64,000 nt of DNA. Origin: Oscillospiraceae bacterium. Its GTDB lineage: Bacteria; Bacillota; Clostridia; Oscillospirales; Acutalibacteraceae. The notes under the pieces are model-generated. The model searched no databases, had not been told where the DNA came from, and worked only from the letters and a program-made list of their open reading frames with translations. The DNA is taken from NCBI GenBank assembly GCA_031262985.1, contig JAISGQ010000018.1:62001-126000 (forward strand), given 5' to 3'. A program made the position numbers and the translations under genes. Shown here piece by piece: positions 42,689 through 52,659 of the stretch (the stretch's first letter is position 1; each line of letters begins with the position of its first letter).

Positions 42689-42719
42689 AGCTGTAGCAGA
42701 ACTTTGTCTTGCTACAGCT
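42689..42719. terminator. Terminator hairpin between convergent yfbR-like and ribU genes
   Basis: AGCTGTAGCA...TGCTACAGCT stem followed by TTGTTTCTTTT. Confidence 0.75.
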
Positions 42720-42748
42720 TTGTTTCTTTTACTCCACGGAATAATTCC

Positions 42749-43303
42749 CTACTTCTTTATAATTTTGTTAGATATAGGCGAAAGAGCCTTGTACAGCAAA
42801 ATCGCCAGTAATCCGTTGAGCAGTGATTGTGTCAGATTGAAGGGGATAAACGCCGGAACTATCAGACTGTAGAATTGCTCCAAGGGCACGCCGAAAAAGT
42901 TCACGGTAAATATGCGGTTCATGGGAATCATTACAGCGGTTCTCGCTATTGCTCCTACAAGCACGCCGATTATGAGAAATTTAAATTTGCGCTTCTTTCT
43001 AAAGAACAAACCTATGCAGGCAATCAACGCACCCGAACCTGCAAAGTGCATCACTAAGCCAATCCAGCCGTTTCCGCCGAAGAGGAAAGCCTGTATCGCC
43101 GAGGCTGCAAAGAGTATAGTCAAGCCGGCGGGCAATCCTAAAATCAGGGTTGCAAGTATTATTACAGAGTCGGCAAGGTCGTACTCCAAAAACGGTGCGG
43201 GAGGAAAGGGTATGTGTACAAAAAACAGCAGGACTACGGATAATGCCGTAAACATTGCCATTAGGGCAAGCTTTACTGTGTTTTCTCTTACATTTGGTTT
43301 CAT
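42749..43303 (-). CDS. ribU: Riboflavin ECF transporter substrate-specific component
   Basis: Membrane protein with LALMAMFTALSVVLLFFVHIPFPPAPFLEYDLADSVIILATLILG; FMN riboswitch upstream; ATG at 43303 after GAAAGGAA. Confidence 0.92.
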   Translation of the reverse strand: MKPNVRENTVKLALMAMFTALSVVLLFFVHIPFPPAPFLEYDLADSVIILATLILGLPAGLTILFAASAIQAFLFGGNGWIGLVMHFAGSGALIACIGLFFRKKRKFKFLIIGVLVGAIARTAVMIPMNRIFTVNFFGVPLEQFYSLIVPAFIPFNLTQSLLNGLLAILLYKALSPISNKIIKK

Positions 43304-43340
43304 TCTAAAATCATTTCCTTTCGGTTTTGTGTTCAAAAAA

Positions 43341-43377
43341 ATAAACCCTGTAGGTAAATATACATCCACCTACAGGG
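43341..43377 (-). terminator. Terminator of the FMN riboswitch expression platform
   Basis: Minus strand CCCTGTAGGT...ACCTACAGGG followed by TTTATTTTTTT. Confidence 0.9.
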
Positions 43378-43415
43378 CATAAAAAAGCAAGCACATAAAA
43401 TCTGTCGCCGACTTT

Positions 43416-43548
43416 TCTCCTCTCTCATCCGGACTGTACCGTCGGCTCGGGAATCACACCCAAATCAGTGGCAAACGCACTCGCGGGCTAACGAAAAGCT
43501 TCGCATTACCGCCGGTGGGGAATCGCACCCCGCCCTGAGGATTTATCT
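43416..43548 (-). promoter_or_regulatory. FMN riboswitch (RFN element)
   Basis: Minus strand ATCCTCAGGGCGGGGTGCGATTCCCCACCGGCGGTAA...AGCCCGCGAG...TGATTCCCGAGCCGACGGTACAGTCCGGATGAGAGAGGA. Confidence 0.97.
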
Positions 43549-43631
43549 CTGCTGTATTATATTACCTGCGCGGTGCTTTGTCAACAGGAAATTAAGAGGA
43601 AAATCACATCAAAACTCACTCATCCTCCGCG

Positions 43632-44549
43632 CTACATCTCGGAGGAGGAGCATTTCTCCCCCTTCTCCATCTCCTCCGCGTACCTCCTGCATGGAGGGAG
43701 AGCCGCCATGTCGTTCGGAACAGGCGCAGAGAGTGAGATTATCTCCCCCGATACGGGATGTACAAACTCGGCTTCTCGGCAATGCAGTGCCTGCCGCCCG
43801 ATTAGTTCCCTGCCGCCGCCGTACAAATCGTCTCCGCACAGCGGCATACCGATGGAGGAGAAATGCACGCGTATCTGATGTGTCCTCCCCGTTTCGAGCC
43901 GTATCTCGAGAAGCGTCATGCCGCCTAAGGAACAAAGAACCGTCCAGTGAGTGACGCTCCTGTCGCCTTCGGGAGACACCTTCCGTTTAGAGGAGTGTCC
44001 CTCCTCCCTCGCGATGGGAGTGTCGATAGTGCCGCTTCCCGAAAGCTCCCCTTCACACACGGCGAGGTAGGTCTTGCTGACGCTACCGCTTAATCTTGAG
44101 GCGGAGTAGATATTTTTCCCTGCCACCACCAAGCCGCTTGTGTCGCGGTCAAGGCGGTTTACAGGACGAAACGCCGCGTACTCCCCTCGCTCGCTCATGT
44201 GGTACGCCACTGCGTTTGACAGCGTGTTTCCGCTGTAGTGCTTAGTCGGATGCACCACCATGCCGTGCGGCTTGTTTACTGCGATTACGTCCTCATCCTC
44301 AAAGACAATATCAAGCGGGCAGGAGAATTTTGAGGGCACAGCCGTATCGTCGTCAATTTTTATGACGACGACTTCTCCTGCAAAGAGGACGTCTCTCGAT
44401 TTGATGAGAATCCCGTTTCGCGTCACTCCGTTTTCCGTCCTCTTGAGCTTCGCGGAAAGACGCGCAGAAATACGGCAAGTGCCGCGAAGAAAGTTTCTTA
44501 AAAGAACACCGTCATTCTCCTGCGGCACTGTAAATTTGAGTTCTCGCAA
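43632..44549 (-). CDS. RluA-family pseudouridine synthase
   Basis: VNKPHGMVVHPTKHYSGNTLSNAVAYH; RPVNRLDRDTSGLVVAGKN catalytic motif. Confidence 0.95.
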   Translation of the reverse strand: MRELKFTVPQENDGVLLRNFLRGTCRISARLSAKLKRTENGVTRNGILIKSRDVLFAGEVVVIKIDDDTAVPSKFSCPLDIVFEDEDVIAVNKPHGMVVHPTKHYSGNTLSNAVAYHMSERGEYAAFRPVNRLDRDTSGLVVAGKNIYSASRLSGSVSKTYLAVCEGELSGSGTIDTPIAREEGHSSKRKVSPEGDRSVTHWTVLCSLGGMTLLEIRLETGRTHQIRVHFSSIGMPLCGDDLYGGGRELIGRQALHCREAEFVHPVSGEIISLSAPVPNDMAALPPCRRYAEEMEKGEKCSSSEM

Positions 44550-44595
44550 GGCATATCATCTCCCTGCATAATTAGCTATTAACGCCTGACTGCGC

Positions 44596-45663
44596 CTACT
44601 TTACCTCAACCGTCCAGCCGAAGGTGTCCTCCGTCTTGCCCATCTGGAGGGAGGTCAGAGAGTCGTACAGCCTCTGCGAAATCTCGCCGATTTGGTTGTT
44701 GTTTATGGTCATAACATTGTCCTTGTACCTAAGCTCGCCGACAGGAGAAATAACCGCAGCAGTACCTGTTCCGAACATCTCGATAAGCTTTCCTGCGGCG
44801 TGTGCCTCCTCCACCTCGTCGATGGAGATGAGACGCTCGTTTACCGTGTAGCCCCACGAACGGAGAAGTTCAATGCAGCTCGCTCTCGTAACTCCGGGGA
44901 GTGTAGCTCCGTCAAGCTCGGGAGTGACAATCTCGCCGTCGAGGACGAAGAACACGTTCATCGCGCCGACTTCCTCAATATACTTTCTCTCAACGCCGTC
45001 AAGCCACAGCACCTGAGAGTAGTTGATAGCGGCGGCGTCATTCTGCGCCTTGAGGGAGGCGGCGTAATTTCCGCCTGTCTTTGTGTAGCCCATTCCGCCC
45101 TTGACTGCGCGGACGTAGGACGACTCAACGTAGATTTTAACGGGGTTAAGTCCCTCGGGGTAATAAAGTCCCGATGGAGAGAGAATAACCATGTAGTAGA
45201 GCTTGTGGGCGGGGTGTACTCCGAGGAAGGGGTCTGCGGCGAAGATAAACGGACGGATGTACAGGCTCGTTCCCTCAGAGTGGGGAATCCAGTCTTTATC
45301 CACCTTAATAAGCTCCTTGAGTGCCTCAATGCAGAAGCTCTCGTCAACCTGAGGGATGCAAAGCCTCTCGTTCGAGGAGTTGAGACGTGCGTAGTTTTTG
45401 TCGGGTCTAAAGAGGAGAACTCTGCCATCCTTAGTCCTGTACGCCTTAAGTCCCTCGAAAACCTCCTGCCCGTAGTGAAGCACCATAGCGGCAGGGGAAA
45501 TGGATATATCTCCGTAGGGAACTATGCGCGGGGAGTGCCAACCCATCCCCTCGTCGTACTCCATGATAAACATATGGTCGGTGAATATTTTTCCGAAGCC
45601 GAGCTGGCTCTCGTCCTGCGGCTTGGCTTTCGGAGATGTGTTTCTCTCAAATTTAATTTCCAT
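44596..45663 (-). CDS. ilvE: Branched-chain amino acid aminotransferase
   Basis: LHYGQEVFEGLKAYRTKDGRVLLFRPDKN; GGNYAASLKAQNDAA. Confidence 0.96.
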   Translation of the reverse strand: MEIKFERNTSPKAKPQDESQLGFGKIFTDHMFIMEYDEGMGWHSPRIVPYGDISISPAAMVLHYGQEVFEGLKAYRTKDGRVLLFRPDKNYARLNSSNERLCIPQVDESFCIEALKELIKVDKDWIPHSEGTSLYIRPFIFAADPFLGVHPAHKLYYMVILSPSGLYYPEGLNPVKIYVESSYVRAVKGGMGYTKTGGNYAASLKAQNDAAAINYSQVLWLDGVERKYIEEVGAMNVFFVLDGEIVTPELDGATLPGVTRASCIELLRSWGYTVNERLISIDEVEEAHAAGKLIEMFGTGTAAVISPVGELRYKDNVMTINNNQIGEISQRLYDSLTSLQMGKTEDTFGWTVEVK

Positions 45664-45717
45664 AGGGCATATGCCTCCTTATTTGATTGTTGAACTTGGA
45701 TTTTGAACTTGGAACTT

Positions 45718-45746
45718 GGACTTCGGAAGTAAACCCTCCGAAGTCC
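45718..45746 (-). terminator. Hairpin between secF and ilvE
   Basis: GGACTTCGG...CCGAAGTCC, 9-bp stem. Confidence 0.45.
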
Positions 45747-45777
45747 GATAGCTGTAAATTATTCTATTCAGCGTTAA

Positions 45778-46965
45778 TTATTTTTTGCCCGATTTTTCAA
45801 TCGCTCTTTTGGCAAGCTTGTTCTTGGCTCTCTTCTCCTCAACCATAACCCAAAGGATGTTTGCGATGAAGATTGAAGAATAACAGCCCGAAATAACACC
45901 GAACAGCATGGGAATCGTAAAGCTGATGAGTGAAGATATTCCGTAAACTATCGCCGCTACGGCAACTGCCGCAACTGTGATGATGAATGTAAGGTTGGTG
46001 TTTATTGTTCTCGCTAAGGTTTCGTTTATGCTCCTGTTGCAAAGCTCAGATAGGGTAACCTTAGGACCTAAAACTCTGCGGTTTTCTCTCACTCTGTCAA
46101 AAATAACGATAGTGGAGTTGATTGTGTAACCGATAATCGAAAGAACAACGGCTACAAAATTGTCGTCCAGCGGGAACCCAAAGACAACGAACGCGATAAA
46201 CACAACGATGCAGTCGTGGATAATAGCGGCAACGGCTACTACTCCCGCTGTCCAGCCGCCGATTTTTCTGAAACGGATGGCGACATACAAAATCATGAAT
46301 AACGAGGCGAGTATAATAGCTACAAGACACTTGAGGAAGAACTCCTGTCCCATAACGGAGTCAACTGAGTTGACCGTTCCGCTCGAGAATGAGAGATTGG
46401 GGTAGCGTGTCTCGAGTGCTTCGAGTACGCGGCTTCCCGCCTGTCTGTGGAGAGCTTTCTTCTCGGAGAGGGAGATAGTCACAGTCTTGTCGCGGCTGTC
46501 CGCAGTAGTTGAAAGGCTTGTACTCAAATCAACCTTTGAATCGCTTCCGAGAACGCTCTTTACGATAGACGCCACATCAGCTGTATCAAGCTCTGTGCTG
46601 TCTGTGGGAGTGATACCTAAGGAGGAGATTTCCGGCAAGTCCGGCTCGCTCTCCATATCTCCCGCCGACAGTGCGGAGGAGGAAACTACAGCGGTCTGCG
46701 GGTCTGCGTCTGCGTCTGCGGCTGTTTGGGTGTCCTCAGCAGACTGTACTGCTGTGTCTGTCGCCGACAAATCGGAGGAGGACAAATCACTGCCCGAAAG
46801 CTCAGCCTTTACTCCGTAAGCGTACTTGAGCATAGCACCGCCCGTGAACTTAATGTCGAGCTGTACTCCGTTTATGAGTAGAAAAATTAATCCTACGGCA
46901 AAAACTACCGACGAAATAATGAGTACTCTCTTTTTCTGACCAATAAAATCGTATGTCTTTTTCAT
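45778..46965 (-). CDS. secF: Protein translocase subunit SecF with acidic Ser/Asp/Thr-rich insertion
   Basis: LDIKFTGGAMLKYAY; DNFVAVVLSIIGYTINSTIVIFDRVREN; follows secD. Confidence 0.95.
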   Translation of the reverse strand: MKKTYDFIGQKKRVLIISSVVFAVGLIFLLINGVQLDIKFTGGAMLKYAYGVKAELSGSDLSSSDLSATDTAVQSAEDTQTAADADADPQTAVVSSSALSAGDMESEPDLPEISSLGITPTDSTELDTADVASIVKSVLGSDSKVDLSTSLSTTADSRDKTVTISLSEKKALHRQAGSRVLEALETRYPNLSFSSGTVNSVDSVMGQEFFLKCLVAIILASLFMILYVAIRFRKIGGWTAGVVAVAAIIHDCIVVFIAFVVFGFPLDDNFVAVVLSIIGYTINSTIVIFDRVRENRRVLGPKVTLSELCNRSINETLARTINTNLTFIITVAAVAVAAIVYGISSLISFTIPMLFGVISGCYSSIFIANILWVMVEEKRAKNKLAKRAIEKSGKK

Positions 46966-48386
46966 TATTCAGCACCTCCGTACAGGGATTTCTTTCTAAA
47001 GATTCTGAACCTTGAAATAGATCTCAGCATTGCCTTAGAAGCAAATACGCCGAACACAAAGTTGAGAAGCGCACCTGCGAACATGGTGCAGCCGAAGGAG
47101 TAGATAGTACCCGTAGTAGCCGGACCGAACATGAAGAGGAACGGCGTGAGCATACCACTCCAAAGCGTGCCTGTAGGACCGAACACGCCCATGAGAATAA
47201 TCGCTACGATTATATTCGTGACGTTTCCGTCGATGATAGCAGAAAGGCTCTCGGAGTTGCCGGAGTCAATCGCGCCGTCGATGGTTTTGCCCTTGGCAAG
47301 CTCCTCCTTGATTCGCTCACTCGTGATGATGTTCGCGTCAATCTGCATACCGAGAGAGAGAATGATACCCGCTATACCGGGAAGTGTGAGGGTGAAGCTG
47401 TTGATGAACGGGAAATAGCCCGAAACTATGGCGATAGCCGCCGCGAGCTGTCCTAAGATAGCAAGGCAGGAGACCGCGCCGGGGAGCTTGTACTTCCAAA
47501 TCATAAACACAGCAATGAGGATAAACGCGATAATACCAGCTATAACCATTGCGTTAAGGGAGTTCATGCCCATTACAGGGTCGATAATCTCGTAGTCCAC
47601 AACTCTTATGCTGAAAGGAAGCGCACCGTCGTTGATGCCGTCAGCGAGGGTTTTCGCTGTCTCCGCAGTAAAGCTGCCGCTGATAACTGCATCTCCGCCG
47701 TCGATTACGGAGTCAACGGTAGGATATGAAATGCACTCGGTGTGTGTTCCGTAATTCATCCATATGGAAATTATGTTTCCAAGCTGACGCGCTGTAGCCT
47801 CGGCAAAAATCTTCTGCCCCTCACTGTTGAGCGAAAGAGTTACAACGTGCTGATTATCCTGAAACTCAGTCGCCGCCTGTGTAACGTGTTTTCCGCGAAC
47901 GGAAACGGTAAGCAGATTTCCTGAGCCGTCGGTAATTATCTCGTTGCCCTTTTCGTCAACTGAAACTATTACCTCTTCGGGCAGTCCGTCTATAAAGAGA
48001 ACCTCCGCGCTTGCCGCAAGCTCGCCTATAGTAGCCTCGGGGTCTTGCGCCAAACCGTCTTTCCACGGGAAGCTGAGTATAACGCGGTCATTGTCCTTAT
48101 CGACATATGACTCCGCGTCTGTAACATTGTTAAGCACGAGTCTCTGGTCGAGAATGCTCTTGAGGGAGTCCATCTGAACATCTGTAGCATCGTAGTTGTT
48201 TGCCGGACCGAAGGTAACACCTACACCGCCTTGAATATCCGTACCCCACCTGATGTCCTTAGCACCGCGGATATACGCGACCTCTACATCTCCGTTCTTA
48301 CCGTATACACCGAAGAACGATGTGTACGTCAAGGCGAGAATCAGAGCTGCCACGATAAAAAACCACGGTTTGCCTAATTTTTTCAT
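46965..48386 (-). CDS. secD: Protein translocase subunit SecD
   Basis: DIRWGTDIQGGVGVTFGP; GIILSLGMQIDANIITSERIKEEL. Confidence 0.95.
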   Translation of the reverse strand: MKKLGKPWFFIVAALILALTYTSFFGVYGKNGDVEVAYIRGAKDIRWGTDIQGGVGVTFGPANNYDATDVQMDSLKSILDQRLVLNNVTDAESYVDKDNDRVILSFPWKDGLAQDPEATIGELAASAEVLFIDGLPEEVIVSVDEKGNEIITDGSGNLLTVSVRGKHVTQAATEFQDNQHVVTLSLNSEGQKIFAEATARQLGNIISIWMNYGTHTECISYPTVDSVIDGGDAVISGSFTAETAKTLADGINDGALPFSIRVVDYEIIDPVMGMNSLNAMVIAGIIAFILIAVFMIWKYKLPGAVSCLAILGQLAAAIAIVSGYFPFINSFTLTLPGIAGIILSLGMQIDANIITSERIKEELAKGKTIDGAIDSGNSESLSAIIDGNVTNIIVAIILMGVFGPTGTLWSGMLTPFLFMFGPATTGTIYSFGCTMFAGALLNFVFGVFASKAMLRSISRFRIFRKKSLYGGAE

Positions 48387-48604
48387 TCCTTTTCCTCCTC
48401 TTTCCTATAAGCAAAGCATTAGTGTTCATCGCTCTTTCTGCAATAAACATAACACAGGATATTATAGTTTCCCAAAGAGCAAATGTCAACGAAATTAGGA
48501 TATATTGTAAAAAATTTGTTGTAGGTTTTGTAGAGAAGGTATGGCACTCCCTCCACGTGACAAACTATGAGGACACCGACATAATTTGTCGGTGTCCTCA
48601 AGTT

Positions 48605-49885
48605 TCAGCTGTTTTTCAATAACTGCTCTATTGCCGTTAGCTTTGTGCAGACGGCGAGTATCTCAATCGCCTTTATCAGCTCCTCAACAGAGGGCGAGGT
48701 AGGCGCGATTCTGATGTTTTTGTCCTCAGGGTCGTTGCCGTAGGGGAAAGACGCACCGGCGTTTGTAAGAACGACTCCCGCCTCCTTGCACATGGACACT
48801 ATCTTCTTCGCACAGCCGATCATGGCGTTGAAGTTGACAAAGTAGCCGCCGTTCGGATTACTCCACGAGGCGACGCCCGACTGAGTAAGATTTTCGTCCA
48901 AAGCCTTTGCCACTGCGGTAAATCTGGGGCGGAGAATCTCGGAGTGACGCTCCATCTGAGCGTAGATTCCTCCCGAATTATTGATAAAGGCGATGTGTCT
49001 GTACTGGTTAATCTTGTCGGGTCCTATAGACTGAACGGCTATTCTCTTTTTGATAGCCTCGGCATTTGTCACCGACGTCGCCATTCCGGCAAGTCCGGCT
49101 CCCGGGAAGGTGATTTTGGAGGTGGAAAAATACATATACACCATGTTGGGATTGCCCTCTTTTTTGCACTCCTCAAGCAGGTTGAGCAGCTTCGTGTCCT
49201 CCCCGAAGAGGTTATGCACGAAGTAGGCGTTATCCCAGAATATTCTGAAATCCTCCGCCGCGGGTCTGAGCCGCGCGAACCTGCGGACAGTCTCGTCGGA
49301 GTAGGTGATTCCCGTGGGATTTGAGTACTTCGGAACACACCAGATTCCCTTGACCTTCTCGTCTGAGTTGACCAGCTTTTCGATAGTGTCCATATCGGGC
49401 TGCCCATCTATGTACTCGATTGGAATCATCTCGATACCGAAATAATTTGTTATCGAAAAATGCCTGTCGTAGCCCGGACAAGGGCAGAGAAATTTGACCT
49501 TCCCCTGATTCGCCCACGGAGTTCCTCCCAGAAGTCCGTGACCCATAGCGGAGGAGATTGTGTCGAACATCATGGTTAAGCTCGAATTGCCGCCTACAAT
49601 AATCTCCTCGGTGGAGACATCCAATATGTCGGCGAAGAATTTCTTAGCCTCCGATATTCCGTCAACTCCGCCGTAGTTTCTCAAATCTGTGCCGTCCTTT
49701 GTCACTAAATTTGAGGTGCTGTTTATCGTATCAAGCATGGGCATGGAAAGCTCTAACTGCTCCTTGCTCGGTATTCCCCTTGTCATGTTGAGCTGCAAGT
49801 CCATCTCCTTGTACTGTCCGTACTTTGAGAGCAAAGCCTCCTGCTCCTTCAAAAGCTCCGCTCTTGACATTTCAATATAACGCAT
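48605..49885 (-). CDS. Class I/II aminotransferase (aspartate aminotransferase-like)
   Basis: GNSSLTMMFDTISSAMGHG; PKYSNPTGITYSDETVRRFA; STSKITFPGAGLAGMA. ATG at 49885 likely. Confidence 0.9.
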   Translation of the reverse strand: MRYIEMSRAELLKEQEALLSKYGQYKEMDLQLNMTRGIPSKEQLELSMPMLDTINSTSNLVTKDGTDLRNYGGVDGISEAKKFFADILDVSTEEIIVGGNSSLTMMFDTISSAMGHGLLGGTPWANQGKVKFLCPCPGYDRHFSITNYFGIEMIPIEYIDGQPDMDTIEKLVNSDEKVKGIWCVPKYSNPTGITYSDETVRRFARLRPAAEDFRIFWDNAYFVHNLFGEDTKLLNLLEECKKEGNPNMVYMYFSTSKITFPGAGLAGMATSVTNAEAIKKRIAVQSIGPDKINQYRHIAFINNSGGIYAQMERHSEILRPRFTAVAKALDENLTQSGVASWSNPNGGYFVNFNAMIGCAKKIVSMCKEAGVVLTNAGASFPYGNDPEDKNIRIAPTSPSVEELIKAIEILAVCTKLTAIEQLLKNS

Positions 49886-50020
49886 AGTTCTATAACCTCC
49901 GAGTATTTTTTCTTCTATATATAATATTACACGGATTCGCATTTTGCAAGTTTTTTAATCAAAACTTGCAAAAAAATATTGCAAATCCGTGTGGTGTGTG
50001 TCTGAGTTGTGGGTACTGAC

Positions 50021-51415
50021 TTAAAATTCCGCCGTACCTGTAGTTCGTGGAAAGGGAAGCACATCCCGTATATTGCTGATACCTGTCAGATACATGACAA
50101 GCCGCTCAAATCCCAGCCCGAAGCCGCAGTGCTTAGTCCCTCCGTACTTGCGAAGCTCGGTGTACCAGCGGTAGTTCTCCTCATCAAGCCCCAGCTCCGC
50201 CATTCTCTGCGCGAGGAGTTCAGTCCGCTCCTCCCGCTGACTGCCCCCTATAATTTCTCCGATTCCCGGAACAAGCATATCCATTGCCGCGACAGTTTTT
50301 CCGTCGTCATTCAGGCGCATATAGAAAGACTTAATCTCCTTCGGATAGTCGGTGACGAAAACAGGACCTTTGAATACGGTTTCCGTGAGATATCGCTCAT
50401 GCTCCGTCTGGAGATCAGAACCCCACTGAGCCTTGTACTCAAAATTGTCGTTGTTCTCACGCAGTATCTCCACCGCGCGGGTGTATGTCACACGCTTAAA
50501 ATCGGAGGTGAGCAGTGCGTTCAACCGCTCCTTCAGCCTCTTATCCACAAAGGAGTTGAAGAAATCTATATCCTGCTCACAGTTTTTAAGGACATCGGAA
50601 ATGACATATTTAATCATATCCTCCGCCAGCTCCATATCGTCCTCGAGGTCGGCGAAGGCAATCTCCGGCTCAATCATCCAAAACTCCGCGGCGTGCCGCT
50701 GTGTGTAGGACTTTTCCGCCCTGAATGTAGGAGCGAAGGTGTAAATTTTCCCGAAAGCCATAGCCATGCACTCACCTTCGAGCTGTCCCGACACGGTGAG
50801 CGACGTTCGCTTGCCGAAGAAGTCCTTCGAGTAATCGACTGCTCCGTCCTCAGTCTTTGGTATATTGCTCATATCAAGCGCGGTAACGGTGAACATCTCC
50901 CCCGCTCCCTCACAGTCACTGCCTGTGATAATCGGAGTGTGTGCGTATATAAATCCGCGTTCATTGAAAAATTTGTGTATCGCGAAGGCGGCGGCAGAAC
51001 GCACTCTGAACGCCGCGCTGAAGGTGTTGGTTCGCGGCCTGAGGTGAGCTATAGTTCTCAGATATTCGAGTGAGTGGCGTTTCTTCTGGAGCGGATATTC
51101 AGGCAGAGACGCACCCTCTGTCTCAATCTCCTCAGCGTGTATCTCGAACGGCTGTTTTGCCTCGGGAGTGAGAACTACCCTGCCTCTGACAATCAGTGCC
51201 GCGCCTACATTCTGCTTTGCCGTCTCCCTGAAATTTTGGAGCTTGCCCTCCTCAAATACAATCTGAACCCCTTTAAAACAGCTTCCGTCATTTAAGTCGA
51301 TAAATCCGAGAGTTTTTGAATCGCGGATTGTCCTGACCCATCCCGCGACAGTTACCGTTTTATCGGCAAAGCTTTCCGCGTTTCCGTAAAGCTGACGTAT
51401 CTCAGTTCTTTTCAT
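50021..51415 (-). CDS. asnS: Asparaginyl-tRNA synthetase
   Basis: [35 protein letters not shown]-fold; [22 protein letters not shown] motif 3. Confidence 0.97.
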   Translation of the reverse strand: MKRTEIRQLYGNAESFADKTVTVAGWVRTIRDSKTLGFIDLNDGSCFKGVQIVFEEGKLQNFRETAKQNVGAALIVRGRVVLTPEAKQPFEIHAEEIETEGASLPEYPLQKKRHSLEYLRTIAHLRPRTNTFSAAFRVRSAAAFAIHKFFNERGFIYAHTPIITGSDCEGAGEMFTVTALDMSNIPKTEDGAVDYSKDFFGKRTSLTVSGQLEGECMAMAFGKIYTFAPTFRAEKSYTQRHAAEFWMIEPEIAFADLEDDMELAEDMIKYVISDVLKNCEQDIDFFNSFVDKRLKERLNALLTSDFKRVTYTRAVEILRENNDNFEYKAQWGSDLQTEHERYLTETVFKGPVFVTDYPKEIKSFYMRLNDDGKTVAAMDMLVPGIGEIIGGSQREERTELLAQRMAELGLDEENYRWYTELRKYGGTKHCGFGLGFERLVMYLTGISNIRDVLPFPRTTGTAEF

Positions 51416-51425
51416 TGGGTGCTTT

Positions 51426-51881
51426 CTATCCTTTCGCTAACCGCTCATTTTCAATATCGGCAATCTGGTCTATACGCGTCTGGTGCCGTCCTCCCTCAAA
51501 TTCCGAGAGGAGGAACACATCTACCATCTCAAACGCCAGCCCATCGCCTACCACTCGCCCGCCCAAGCACAGCACATTGGCGTTGTTGTGCAGTCTTGTG
51601 TACTTCGCCGAAAAGTAGTCGGAGCAGCACGCGGCGCGTATTCCGGCTACCTTGTTAGCGGCTATCGACATACCTATGCCGGTAGAGCAGACGAGGATAC
51701 CGAAATCTGCCTTCCCTCCTACCACACAGTCGCAAACGTCCTTTGCTATGGGTGCGTAGTTGACAGAGTCGGTGGAGTGAGTGCCTAAATCTACGTACTC
51801 CGTGTTGTTCTCATTAAAATGAGCGATTAATTTCATCTTCAAATCGTAACCGCCGTGGTCACATCCTATTGCTACTGTCAT
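51426..51881 (-). CDS. rpiB: Ribose 5-phosphate isomerase B
   Basis: [42 protein letters not shown]. Confidence 0.96.
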   Translation of the reverse strand: MTVAIGCDHGGYDLKMKLIAHFNENNTEYVDLGTHSTDSVNYAPIAKDVCDCVVGGKADFGILVCSTGIGMSIAANKVAGIRAACCSDYFSAKYTRLHNNANVLCLGGRVVGDGLAFEMVDVFLLSEFEGGRHQTRIDQIADIENERLAKG

Positions 51882-51927
51882 TTTTATAATCCTCCGTTTT
51901 TTGTCTTTTACTCAAACAAAAGTAATT

Positions 51928-52659
51928 TTATAGCTTTTGGGGCGATTCCTTCTCCTTTTTGCTCAAAAGCTCACGCTCCGCTTGAGAGGGGCTTAGGTAG
52001 ACGGGAACTAAATCCCCCGCGTCAACCGATTTCCCCTCAGTATGCAGCCTGAGTGCTATACAGGCAATCCCGTAGGCAATATCGCGGCTTACATTCTCCC
52101 TCGCCGCCGTGCAGTGGAGCACATCTCCCATAGCACTCACGCACAACTCCGCCCCGTCGCCCATAAAGACGACGGGCTTATTTAAGCTTAAAAGCTCCGC
52201 CCTGAGTGCGTCTGTCTGAATCACTCTGTCCTCTGTAAGTCGTTCGGGGAGTTCCCCTCCGCACGCAAACAGGGCGTTGTAGAGCCGTCCTCCACGCGCG
52301 TCCATCACAGGGCATATAACCGCGCCGCCCTGCGCCTCGCCCGCCGTCAGAAGGGAGTACGCCATAGCCTCCATCGCCGACACTCCCGCGCAGGGCTTCC
52401 CTGCTGTAAAGGCAAGTCCCTTTACTATTGAGACGCCGATTCTCACTCCGGTAAAAGAACCCGGACCTGCCGCCGCCGCGAACAAATCAATGTCGCCTGC
52501 CGCAAGTCCTGCCGACCGGAGCGTAGTATCTATAAGCGGGAGCAAGGTCTGGCTGTGCGTCAGCCCTACATTGAGATAGGAGGAGGCGATAATCCTCCCA
52601 TCCTCGCAGACGGCGCATGAAGCCGCCGAGGAGGTGCTGTCAACCGATAATATCTTCAA
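51928..52659 (-). CDS. tsaB: tRNA threonylcarbamoyladenosine biosynthesis protein TsaB
   Basis: ILSVDSTSSAASCAVCEDG; AAAGPGSFTGVRIGVSIVKGLA; overlaps tsaE. Confidence 0.96.
   Translation of the reverse strand: MKILSVDSTSSAASCAVCEDGRIIASSYLNVGLTHSQTLLPLIDTTLRSAGLAAGDIDLFAAAAGPGSFTGVRIGVSIVKGLAFTAGKPCAGVSAMEAMAYSLLTAGEAQGGAVICPVMDARGGRLYNALFACGGELPERLTEDRVIQTDALRAELLSLNKPVVFMGDGAELCVSAMGDVLHCTAARENVSRDIAYGIACIALRLHTEGKSVDAGDLVPVYLSPSQAERELLSKKEKESPQKL

Noticed and set aside
44692-45693. 333-aa plus-strand ORF
   Set aside because: Antisense to ilvE; no recognisable domain.
45664-45777. T-box riboswitch upstream of ilvE
   Set aside because: No T-box sequence (TGGNACCGCG-like) is visible; only a simple hairpin and short repeats.
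50009-51073. 354-aa plus-strand ORF
   Set aside because: Antisense to asnS; no recognisable domain.
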